Notes under the pieces: generated by a model
Database searches by the model: none
Told to the model about the DNA's origin: nothing
What the model saw: the letters and a program-made list of their open reading frames with translations, nothing else
Source of the DNA: Candidatus Brocadiaceae bacterium
Lineage (GTDB): Bacteria > Planctomycetota > Brocadiia > SM23-32
Direction: 5' to 3'
Length of the DNA stretch: 6,397 nt
Assembly: GCA_003551785.1 (NCBI GenBank)
Contig: PUNP01000139.1
Coordinates: 1-6,397, forward strand
Shown here: positions 1 through 5,708 of the stretch, piece after piece
Layout of the letters: every line of letters begins with the position of its first letter
How positions within the stretch are numbered: position 1 is the stretch's first letter
Translations under genes and position numbers: made by a program

Positions 1-279
1 ACATGACGCCACGTTCATTAGCAGCGCAAAAAAAACTCCATTTTTGAGCGTTAAAACATCTGCGAAGTTAAAGGAGCGCTTTCTAAATATTCATTATTTG
101 TATATATTCAGTGAACCACGTTGTGACCATTAAGCTTGATACTAAACTTTGTTGTAAGCTTTGTCGATCGCCAGCCCCCCCCTCACATCTGGTGCGCTAC
201 ATATCATGCTACGGTTATCCTCATGTCAAGAGTTTCTAAAGACCACCAGTACCCTCAGAATACGCGAAATTCTTTTCTC

Positions 280-315
280 CGACAAAGATTTCGACAAAGT
301 TTACGACAAAGATTA
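280..315. repeat. 12-bp tandem repeat, three units
   Basis: Three head-to-tail units occupy 280-291, 292-303 and 304-315. All begin CGACAAAG and differ only in the last four bases (ATTT, TTTA, ATTA). The reverse complement of the 8-bp core (CTTTGTCG) also occurs at 159-166. The array lies in non-coding DNA. It could be a chance microsatellite or a cluster of protein-binding sites; nothing in the sequence decides between these. Confidence 0.75.
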
Positions 316-448
316 ACGGCTACACCACGTAATACCGTGCCCTGTGCCGGTGGTGATGCTACGTGGTTTACTGAGGACTTACTCCGGATCATATTGTCGT
401 TCCTTTGTCATTAAAAATTGGGTGTTGGATATTCATTCTTTCTTTTGC

Positions 449-476
449 GCAGATCGACAATTTTCTGTCGATCTGC
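449..476 (-). terminator. Stem-loop just after ubiB, possible terminator
   Basis: A perfect 11-bp inverted repeat (449-459 pairs with 466-476) with a 6-nt loop starts 13 nt past the ubiB stop codon. The position suits a transcription terminator or a 3'-end stabilising hairpin. However, the transcript after the stem reads GCAAAAGAAAG, with no U-tract, so it is not a classical intrinsic terminator on this strand. There is no U-tract on the plus strand either. It could instead be a palindromic protein-binding site. Confidence 0.4.
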
Positions 477-489
477 TGCAACTAAGCGC

Positions 490-2193
490 CTATATTGTGC
501 CTGAACGGAATATACCTATAACAAGCCAGATACCGAGGATAAATCCAAAGGCATAGCCCATCAGCCCGATTACGCTGGCCTCCCATTCTAAAATTTCAAG
601 TGTTGGTCCGATCTGTGCTGATAAGATAGTGGTGGATGAAATCAATATCGCAGCGAGCATAATACTTAAAGCCAGCCTGTTTCCCGTCCTGTCCAAATCT
701 AATAAATACCTTTCAAGCCCTCGATGGTCGATAGAAAATTCGATAGCGCCGCTTTTAAGCCTGCTGATTAACTGCCGCAGGTCTCTGGGCATATGACGTG
801 TAAGCATCGACAATTCATAAGCCTGTTCCGTAAAGCGTTTTGATACCGTTCCGGGGGAAATTTTATCCCGCACAAGGTTCTTAGCATATGGGACAATCAG
901 TTCGGCAGCATTTATCCCCGCCGAAAATTGATTTATCAGTCCGCCTACAGTCACTAATGATTTACCTAATAATACAAAATTACGCGGCATAACTCCCTGA
1001 TGTTTGCGTATAATGCGCATTACATCCTGGAACGCCTGCTGGATGTCGATACGTTCAAAAGGGACATGGTAGTGTCTCTCAAGCAACGCTGCGGTTTCAG
1101 CTACGAATTCCTGTTCATTTAATTCGGGTGGGAAAGCCCCGGTTTCGGATATGACATGGGCCGCCATTTCAAATTGTTTTTTCCCTAATGCGATAACCAG
1201 CGCACCTAATTGGCTGCGCAGAGAGTCACCGATTCGGCCGGTCAGGCCGAAATCAATCAAAGCCACCCGATTGTCGTTCATCAGGAGTAAATTACCGGTA
1301 TGAGGATCGGCGTGAAAGAAACCTAGTTCAAAATACTGCTTCAAAAACCTGTCGAGGATAACCATAGAGACCTTCTTTTTCTGACTTTCCGAAATTTCCT
1401 CATTTCCCTGTGCGCTGACATCGCTCAAAAACTCTCCTTCAACGGATTCAAGAGTCAGGACGGCCGGAGAACTGTAATCCCAAAACACTTCCGGCACAAC
1501 GAAACTTTTATCGTCTTTGAAGGCAGAATGAAATTTATGAGTGTCAGCTGCTTCAGAAAGCAAATTAAGTTCTCGCCTTATCCCTTCGGCAAACTCTTCA
1601 ACCAGCATGGGAACACGCAAGAACTTGAACTCTTCCAGCTTGTTCGCCTGAGCAGCCAGATATTCCATGATAGCGATATCATCTTCAATCGTATCACGAA
1701 TTCCGGGACGCAGAACTTTTATTACGACTTCTTTCCCATTTTTAAGCCGGGCTCTGTGAACTTGCGCTATTGAGCCGCTGGCAAGGGGAGTATCCTCAAA
1801 TTTGTCAAACATCTCATCAATGTCGTGAACGAGTTCTTCTTTAATAATAGTTCTGGCCTCTTCAGAAGGAAAGGGTGCCACATGATGGCATATCCTCTGA
1901 AGCTCCTTCGCATATTCCGGCGGCAGCAAATCAGGCCTGGTGGAAAGCATTTGGCCGAACTTCACAGCGGTTGGCCCTAATTTCTCCAACACATTAGCCA
2001 ATCTTTGTGGTAGATTGGGAGGCTTTTTATTCGTTTTACCTCTCTTGGAAAGCCGCGTCCAGGCAGGCAGACTATGTCCAATCCCTAACCTTGCGACGAT
2101 ATATCCCAAGCCCTCAGAAGCTAAAACCCGGGATATTTGTGCAATGCGCTTTGTTCGCCGAGGTGCTTGTAGTATCTCGCTGATCTTTACCAT
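490..2193 (-). CDS. ubiB: UbiB/ABC1 (ADCK/COQ8) family atypical kinase-like membrane protein
   Basis: This 567-residue protein has the full ABC1 layout. The family-specific KxGQ motif is at K78-Q81, within a helix ending LSTRPDLLP. The alanine-rich nucleotide loop is replaced by ASGSIAQVHRA (138-148). The VVIK lysine is K159, the catalytic HADPHTGN is 294-301, and the metal-binding DFG is 314-316. Two C-terminal transmembrane helices lie near 506-526 and 541-562. Family members (E. coli UbiB, mitochondrial COQ8) are membrane-anchored ATPases or atypical kinases that support ubiquinone synthesis, but many bacterial homologues have no proven role, so a quinone function here is inferred. All catalytic residues are present. 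It follows lepA after 72 nt with no terminator between, so co-transcription is likely. No Shine-Dalgarno sequence is visible before the ATG. The start is kept because the N-terminus is a normal length for the family. Confidence 0.9.
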   Translation of the reverse strand: MVKISEILQAPRRTKRIAQISRVLASEGLGYIVARLGIGHSLPAWTRLSKRGKTNKKPPNLPQRLANVLEKLGPTAVKFGQMLSTRPDLLPPEYAKELQRICHHVAPFPSEEARTIIKEELVHDIDEMFDKFEDTPLASGSIAQVHRARLKNGKEVVIKVLRPGIRDTIEDDIAIMEYLAAQANKLEEFKFLRVPMLVEEFAEGIRRELNLLSEAADTHKFHSAFKDDKSFVVPEVFWDYSSPAVLTLESVEGEFLSDVSAQGNEEISESQKKKVSMVILDRFLKQYFELGFFHADPHTGNLLLMNDNRVALIDFGLTGRIGDSLRSQLGALVIALGKKQFEMAAHVISETGAFPPELNEQEFVAETAALLERHYHVPFERIDIQQAFQDVMRIIRKHQGVMPRNFVLLGKSLVTVGGLINQFSAGINAAELIVPYAKNLVRDKISPGTVSKRFTEQAYELSMLTRHMPRDLRQLISRLKSGAIEFSIDHRGLERYLLDLDRTGNRLALSIMLAAILISSTTILSAQIGPTLEILEWEASVIGLMGYAFGFILGIWLVIGIFRSGTI

Positions 2194-2265
2194 GATTGTT
2201 GAAGTAAAGTCTTATTGATGTTTAACTAATATTCCGTCTGTATTTTGTATTAAGTTTGCTACAAG

Positions 2266-4059
2266 TTACTCATTGCTGTCCAATACAGCCATAAACGCAT
2301 CCTGGGGTATGTCGACGTTACCGACCGACTTCATTCTTTTCTTCCCCTCCTTCTGCTTGGCCCAAAGTTTTCTTTTACGGGTAATGTCGCCACCGTAACA
2401 CTTGGCGGTAACGTTCTTTTTCTGTGCGGGTATTGTTTCTCTGGCGATTATCTTTCCACCGATGGCGGCTTGAAGCGGTATGGGGAACATATGGCGCTCG
2501 ATATGCTCTTTCAATGTTTTAGCCACCCGACGTCCGCGTGATTCCGCTTCGGCACGATGACAAATGAATGAAAGAGCATCGACCGCCGCTTCATTAACTA
2601 ATATGTCCACTTTAACTAAATCACTTTCCCTATAGCCGAGCCATTCATAGTCCATCGTAGCATGACCGCGGGTGCCAGACTTTAACCTGTCGAAAAAATC
2701 GTAGATGATTTCCGCTAATGGGATGTTATATTCCAACATTGTGCGCTGATCGCTGAAAAATTCAGTCTTGGAATATTCCCCGCGCCGGCTCTCTACGAGC
2801 TTCATGACATTTCCGACGAACTCGGTTGGAGTTATGATTCTGAGCAGGGTGAAAGGCTCACTAATAGCTTCTATTTCCCCCCTGTCGGGCATTTGGGAGG
2901 GTTTATCTATCCGCTTGGATTTACCGTCGTGCGTGACAATCTCGTAGCTTACATTGGGGGCCGTTTGAACGACGGATATTTGACTTTCTCGTTCAAGCCT
3001 TTCCTGAATGATCTCCATATGAAGCAGTCCCAGAAATCCGCATCGGAAGCCGAACCCCAGAGCCTCCGAGCTTTCCGGTTCATAATCAAAGGAGGAATCA
3101 TTCAGCGACAGCTTTTCAAGGGCCGCTCTGAGGGAGGCAAAATCTTGATTATTCTCGGGGTAAAACCCGCTGAATACCATAGGTTTAGGTTCAGTATAAC
3201 CGGACAGTGGCTCGGAGGCTTTCCTTTTCACATGGGTCACGGTGTCGCCAATGACAACGTCACGTATGTTTTTTATATTGGCTATCAGGTAACCGACCTG
3301 CCCCGCTTCTAAACGGTCAACGGGCATCATCTTAGGCGTAAAAACACCTACTTCGCTAACCTCATATTTTGCCGAAGCTCCCATCATCAGCACTTCATCA
3401 CCGCTTTCTAACATACCGTCAAATATTCTCATGAACACAATCACACCGCGGTAGTCATCATAAGTTGAATCAAAAATCAGAGCCCTCAGCTTTCCGTCGC
3501 TGTCGCCTTCAGGTTGTGGCACGCGATCGATGAGTGTATTCATCAGATCATCCACGAATTCACCGGTTTTTCCGCTCACCGGCAATATCTGATCGGGGTC
3601 TAATTTAAAACTCTGTTCGATCTCCGCCATCGTTTCTATAGGCTGGGCGGTCGGCAGGTCAATTTTGGTGACTGCCGGGATAATTTCGAGTCCCTGCTCG
3701 ATGGCATGATTATACGTAACAACAGTCTGCGCCTCGATGCCTTGGCTGGCATCGACAAGTAATACGGCTCCCTCACACGCTTTTAAGGCACGCGAAACTT
3801 CATAGCTGAAATCTACATGTCCAGGAGTATCGATCAGGTTAAGTTCATATTCTTTACCATCTTTTTCATAGAACATTCGCACGCAGCTTGCTTTGATAGT
3901 GATTCCGCGCTCACGTTCAAGGTCCATATCATCGAGCATAAGGTCATGAAATTCTCTGTCGGAAACGGATTTGGTCAATTGCAGCATACGGTCGGCTAAA
4001 GTGGATTTGCCGTGGTCTATGTGGGCAATGATACAAAAATTTCTGATATTATCTTGCAT
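2266..4059 (-). CDS. lepA: Elongation factor 4, ribosome back-translocating GTPase LepA
   Basis: At 597 residues this is the standard length for LepA/EF4, a cytoplasmic or membrane-associated translational GTPase that acts on stalled or initiating ribosomes. The P-loop AHIDHGKST is at 12-20, the switch I region RGITIKA at 51-57, and DTPGH at 77-81. The C-terminal LepA-specific domain is present (AKCYGGDITRKRK, then GKKRMK and the NVDIPQDAF block near the end). Two nucleotide-base motifs differ from the usual sequence: NKID reads TKID (131-134) and SAK reads SGK (162-164). The canonical N-terminus fixes the start. That ATG lies 14 nt after the U-tract of an intrinsic terminator, and no Shine-Dalgarno is seen. 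The message may therefore be leaderless, or expressed by read-through from yggT. ubiB follows. Confidence 0.97.
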   Translation of the reverse strand: MQDNIRNFCIIAHIDHGKSTLADRMLQLTKSVSDREFHDLMLDDMDLERERGITIKASCVRMFYEKDGKEYELNLIDTPGHVDFSYEVSRALKACEGAVLLVDASQGIEAQTVVTYNHAIEQGLEIIPAVTKIDLPTAQPIETMAEIEQSFKLDPDQILPVSGKTGEFVDDLMNTLIDRVPQPEGDSDGKLRALIFDSTYDDYRGVIVFMRIFDGMLESGDEVLMMGASAKYEVSEVGVFTPKMMPVDRLEAGQVGYLIANIKNIRDVVIGDTVTHVKRKASEPLSGYTEPKPMVFSGFYPENNQDFASLRAALEKLSLNDSSFDYEPESSEALGFGFRCGFLGLLHMEIIQERLERESQISVVQTAPNVSYEIVTHDGKSKRIDKPSQMPDRGEIEAISEPFTLLRIITPTEFVGNVMKLVESRRGEYSKTEFFSDQRTMLEYNIPLAEIIYDFFDRLKSGTRGHATMDYEWLGYRESDLVKVDILVNEAAVDALSFICHRAEAESRGRRVAKTLKEHIERHMFPIPLQAAIGGKIIARETIPAQKKNVTAKCYGGDITRKRKLWAKQKEGKKRMKSVGNVDIPQDAFMAVLDSNE

Positions 4060-4073
4060 AATTAACTTATATT

Positions 4074-4099
4074 AAAAAAATCGAGGCAATAGAACCTCG
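4074..4099 (-). terminator. Intrinsic terminator after yggT, directly before lepA
   Basis: On the minus strand, CGAGG and CCTCG form a 5-bp stem (4099-4095 with 4086-4082), extended by one G-U pair and closed by a 6-nt loop. It is followed by one A and seven U's (4080-4074). It lies about 50 nt after the yggT stop. The short stem suggests incomplete termination, and its nearness to the lepA ATG (4059) makes it a possible attenuator. Confidence 0.75.
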
Positions 4100-4148
4100 T
4101 GATTCGGAAATTCCCGCCTGCATTTCCTGTCAAAAGGATTGCAGAATT

Positions 4149-4385
4149 TTATCTCAATAAACTTATAAAAAACTGTAAAATAAAAAAAACAATAATGGGG
4201 GAAAAATCAAACCCCCCGGTTCGTGGCATCCGGCGGCGTATAGGTTCCAGGATCGGTTCAGTGATTGAATAGATATAATAATATATCCGGTTACGCCTTG
4301 ATTCGGGTGGCAGCCATGAAAAAAGGACTCTGGCTATCAATACGAAAGTATAAATGTCTAACATTGTAATGAAAAATTGATCCAT
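4149..4385 (-). CDS. yggT: YggT family small integral membrane protein
   Basis: This 78-residue protein has two hydrophobic helices (about 4-25 and 61-77). Between them is the conserved YggT signature: ARVLFSWLPP (18-27), TEPILEPIRR (42-51), then a GGFDFSP segment (57-63). YggT/YlmG proteins are inner-membrane proteins linked in various bacteria and plastids to cell division, nucleoid or chloroplast organisation, or osmotic stress; the exact role is unsettled. Many members carry two such repeats, and this one has a single unit. It starts 3 nt after the acpS stop. Its strong Shine-Dalgarno AAGGAGGT (4399-4392, 6-nt spacing) overlaps the last acpS codons, so the two genes are translationally coupled. 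An intrinsic terminator follows. Confidence 0.92.
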   Translation of the reverse strand: MDQFFITMLDIYTFVLIARVLFSWLPPESRRNRIYYYIYSITEPILEPIRRRMPRTGGFDFSPIIVFFILQFFISLLR

Positions 4386-4388
4386 TTT

Positions 4389-4769
4389 TCAACCTCCTTC
4401 TGCAACCGCATAGGCTATAGCGTACTTGCAGGAATGTGAAAGGCTGAGGAACCATTCCTTAATATCCATTTCGCGGCTGATTTCCAGGCTTTTTCCTTTT
4501 AATACCAAAGCAGGTGCACCTAAATTGTTTTTCACGACTTCAATATCAGTGAATTTCGTTCCTTTCTGCCATCCAACGCCTAAAGCTTTAAGAACAGCTT
4601 CTTTAGCGGCAAATCGGGTGGCAAAGCGTTGATAAGGGCGAGCGCTGTTTTCGCAATATGCCGTTTCGTCAGATGTAAAAATGCGTTTGGTGAACTTCTT
4701 GCCATGTTCGGCTATAGCTGCCTGTATCCTATCCACCTCGATAATGTCGGTGCCTACTCCTTTTATCAT
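4389..4769 (-). CDS. acpS: Holo-[acyl-carrier-protein] synthase
   Basis: This 126-residue cytoplasmic enzyme transfers 4'-phosphopantetheine from coenzyme A to a serine of apo-acyl carrier protein, activating it for fatty-acid synthesis. The family motifs are intact. GVGTDIIEVDRI (4-15) includes the Mg2+-binding Asp8. RFAAKEAVLKALG (52-64) includes the Mg2+ ligand Glu57 and the adjacent Lys56. SLSH is at 109-112. The length is typical of AcpS rather than the larger Sfp-type transferases. The start is supported by AAAGGT seven nt upstream and by the canonical N-terminus. It is the first gene after a near-consensus promoter (4843-4815) and is coupled to yggT. Confidence 0.96.
   Translation of the reverse strand: MIKGVGTDIIEVDRIQAAIAEHGKKFTKRIFTSDETAYCENSARPYQRFATRFAAKEAVLKALGVGWQKGTKFTDIEVVKNNLGAPALVLKGKSLEISREMDIKEWFLSLSHSCKYAIAYAVAEGG
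4392..4399 (-). promoter_or_regulatory. Ribosome binding site of yggT inside acpS
   Basis: AAGGAGGT lies 6 nt before the yggT ATG. It is made from the last sense codons of acpS (Glu-Gly-Gly), immediately before the acpS TGA. Ribosomes finishing acpS are positioned to start yggT. Confidence 0.85.
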
Positions 4770-4814
4770 GCTGTTTACCTTTTAGTGTTAGTAGTGAGTA
4801 TCGTTAAGCACCAT

Positions 4815-4843
4815 ATTATACGTTAATTTTTAAGTTTTGTCAC
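4815..4843 (-). promoter_or_regulatory. Sigma-70-type promoter of acpS-yggT
   Basis: The -35 element GTGACA (4843-4838) matches TTGACA at five of six positions. A 17-nt spacer leads to a perfect -10 element TATAAT (4820-4815). Transcription would start near 4809, giving a leader of about 40 nt before the acpS ATG. The -35 element lies only 8 nt past the U-tract of the upstream gene's terminator, so this is a self-contained transcription unit. Confidence 0.8.
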
Positions 4844-4851
4844 AAACATAG

Positions 4852-4885
4852 AAAAAGCCCCGCCATCAGAATGAAATGACGGGGC
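4852..4885 (-). terminator. Intrinsic terminator of the CxxC lipoprotein gene
   Basis: A GC-rich stem pairs 4885-4876 with 4866-4857: six G-C pairs at the base, then one G-U and three further pairs, with a 9-nt loop. It is followed by five U's (4856-4852). It lies about 75 nt after the stop codon of the 5602-4961 gene and directly before the acpS promoter. Confidence 0.9.
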
Positions 4886-4960
4886 ATGGAGATGAGGCAT
4901 TTTGTTCTATGATTAACTAAAAAGCATTTTAGTGACTAAGATCTGAGAGTGATTTACTTT

Positions 4961-5602
4961 CTAATCAAGCAAATCATCAAGTGGAATATGTTCTTCATCA
5001 CTGTTTGTATCATCTTCCGGTTCCTCGATCTCCTCAGTTGGACTTTCCGGTTGAGGAAAATCATCGATTTCATCATCGTTAAAATCCGTTTCCGGTGCAT
5101 CTTCTGTTTCACTTAATTCTATAGCAATAATATTCTCACATTCCGCACACTCAAATGCAGGTTGAATACTTTCCGCAGAACCGATGTTCTTAAACTCTAA
5201 AGCATCTTCTTGTTGTTCGAAATCGGCATCCGCTTCTCCGTTATTTTCGGCCTCAGCAAAAACAGACAGGCTTATTTCAATCCGTTCTCTGCATTCCGGA
5301 CATTGGAGGGAAGGTTGGAAAGGTTCATCAATTTCTGCACCATCATCAATGGGGTCAAGTTCATCATTTTCGGTATCTGGTTCCGGGAGAGGTTCAGCTT
5401 CAAAATCGAGAAAATCTTCACCGTTATCGTTTTCTTGATCGGCATCATTTCCAGCTTGGGCTATTTCACCTGCTTGCGTCATCACCTGGGGTTCCTCTTG
5501 ACAGCCGGAAGTAGCGATGAAAAGTATTGTGAGTATGCTCATTAAAGAGACTGCGAATACAAATGGCACTTTGTTTAATGCATAATATAAGTTCTTAAAC
5601 AT
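4961..5602 (-). CDS. Acidic putative lipoprotein with duplicated CxxC motif
   Basis: I do not recognise this 213-residue protein. A basic, then hydrophobic N-terminus (hydrophobic about 12-31) ends at Ser-Gly-Cys34, which looks like a lipoprotein signal, although the -3 residue (Thr) is not the usual Leu/Val. The rest is highly acidic, rich in Asp, Glu, Asn and Pro, and probably disordered. Only Arg105, Arg107 and Lys138 are basic (plus His205). Two related islands stand out. One is at 95-113 with C101-P-E-C104, the other at 146-164 with C152-A-E-C155. Each has a QP before and an I-x-I-x-L strand after, 51 residues apart. Four cysteines could bind one metal ion, as in a zinc ribbon; that is inference. 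The start follows GGAGG (5615-5611) at 8-nt spacing; an ATG 27 nt upstream lies before this site and is less likely. The gene is flanked by terminators on both sides. Confidence 0.75.
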   Translation of the reverse strand: MFKNLYYALNKVPFVFAVSLMSILTILFIATSGCQEEPQVMTQAGEIAQAGNDADQENDNGEDFLDFEAEPLPEPDTENDELDPIDDGAEIDEPFQPSLQCPECRERIEISLSVFAEAENNGEADADFEQQEDALEFKNIGSAESIQPAFECAECENIIAIELSETEDAPETDFNDDEIDDFPQPESPTEEIEEPEDDTNSDEEHIPLDDLLD

Positions 5603-5610
5603 TGCGGGTA

Positions 5611-5615
5611 CCTCC
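5611..5615 (-). promoter_or_regulatory. Ribosome binding site fixing the 5602 start
   Basis: GGAGG lies 8 nt upstream of the ATG at 5602. It is downstream of the alternative ATG codons at 5629 and 5617, which lack such a site. The resulting signal peptide begins Met-Phe-Lys. Confidence 0.8.
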
Positions 5616-5655
5616 ATAACTGGAGTCACATTAAAAACATGGGTTTAAAATAGTG

Positions 5656-5692
5656 AAAAAAAACGGACGTAAGCGTAAACTTACGTCCGTTT
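5656..5692 (-). terminator. Strong intrinsic terminator of the Pro/Glu-rich lipoprotein gene
   Basis: A perfect 13-bp stem (5692-5680 with 5673-5661) with a 6-nt loop is followed by a run of eight U's (5663-5656, the first three shared with the stem). It starts 16 nt after the stop codon at 5709. It separates the two acidic lipoprotein genes, so the downstream gene (start 5602) probably has its own promoter in 5603-5655. I see no convincing -35/-10 pair there. Confidence 0.93.
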
Positions 5693-5708
5693 AGATTTAA
5701 ACTCCTAA

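Larger units (their letters stand above)
1..489. other. Gene-free region downstream of ubiB
   Basis: I find no convincing coding sequence in these 489 bases. The open frames on the plus strand (136-414 and 344-556) have no recognisable protein features and no ribosome binding site. The minus strand is broken by frequent stops. What it holds is a C8 run (175-182), a 12-bp tandem repeat (280-315), an inverted copy of that repeat's core (159-166), and a perfect stem-loop (449-476) just beyond the ubiB stop codon. The left part (about 80-115) is very AT-rich. It is most simply read as an intergenic spacer, since no gene is seen on its far side. No tRNA-like cloverleaf or transposon end was recognised. 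Confidence 0.6.

Noticed and set aside
2..133. Short frame open from the left edge on the plus strand
   Set aside because: Only 43 codons, AT-rich, with no recognisable C-terminal motif. It could be the end of a gene outside the window, but nothing supports that.
215..223. TTATCCTCA, one mismatch from a DnaA box
   Set aside because: A single near-match without further boxes, dnaA/dnaN genes or an unwinding element is not evidence of an origin.
324..367. 8-bp inverted repeat (324-331 with 360-367)
   Set aside because: 28-nt loop and no extension of the stem. Likely chance.
136..414. 92-residue plus-strand open frame
   Set aside because: No ribosome binding site, no recognisable domain, and it contains a 12-bp DNA repeat read as Arg/Gln steps. 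It looks like a chance frame in intergenic DNA.
2893..3312. 139-residue plus-strand open frame
   Set aside because: Lies entirely opposite lepA, whose protein is unmistakable. No protein-like features of its own.
4916..4933. AT-rich 7-bp hairpin after the CxxC lipoprotein gene
   Set aside because: Weak stem with no U-tract, and a much stronger terminator follows at 4885-4852.
5184..5545. Two overlapping plus-strand frames opposite the CxxC lipoprotein gene
   Set aside because: The Ser-rich composition of one is the reverse-strand shadow of Asp/Glu codons, and neither has a ribosome binding site.
5603..5629. Longer start for the CxxC lipoprotein (ATG at 5629)
   Set aside because: The ribosome binding site lies downstream of this codon, and the added residues would weaken the signal-peptide layout.
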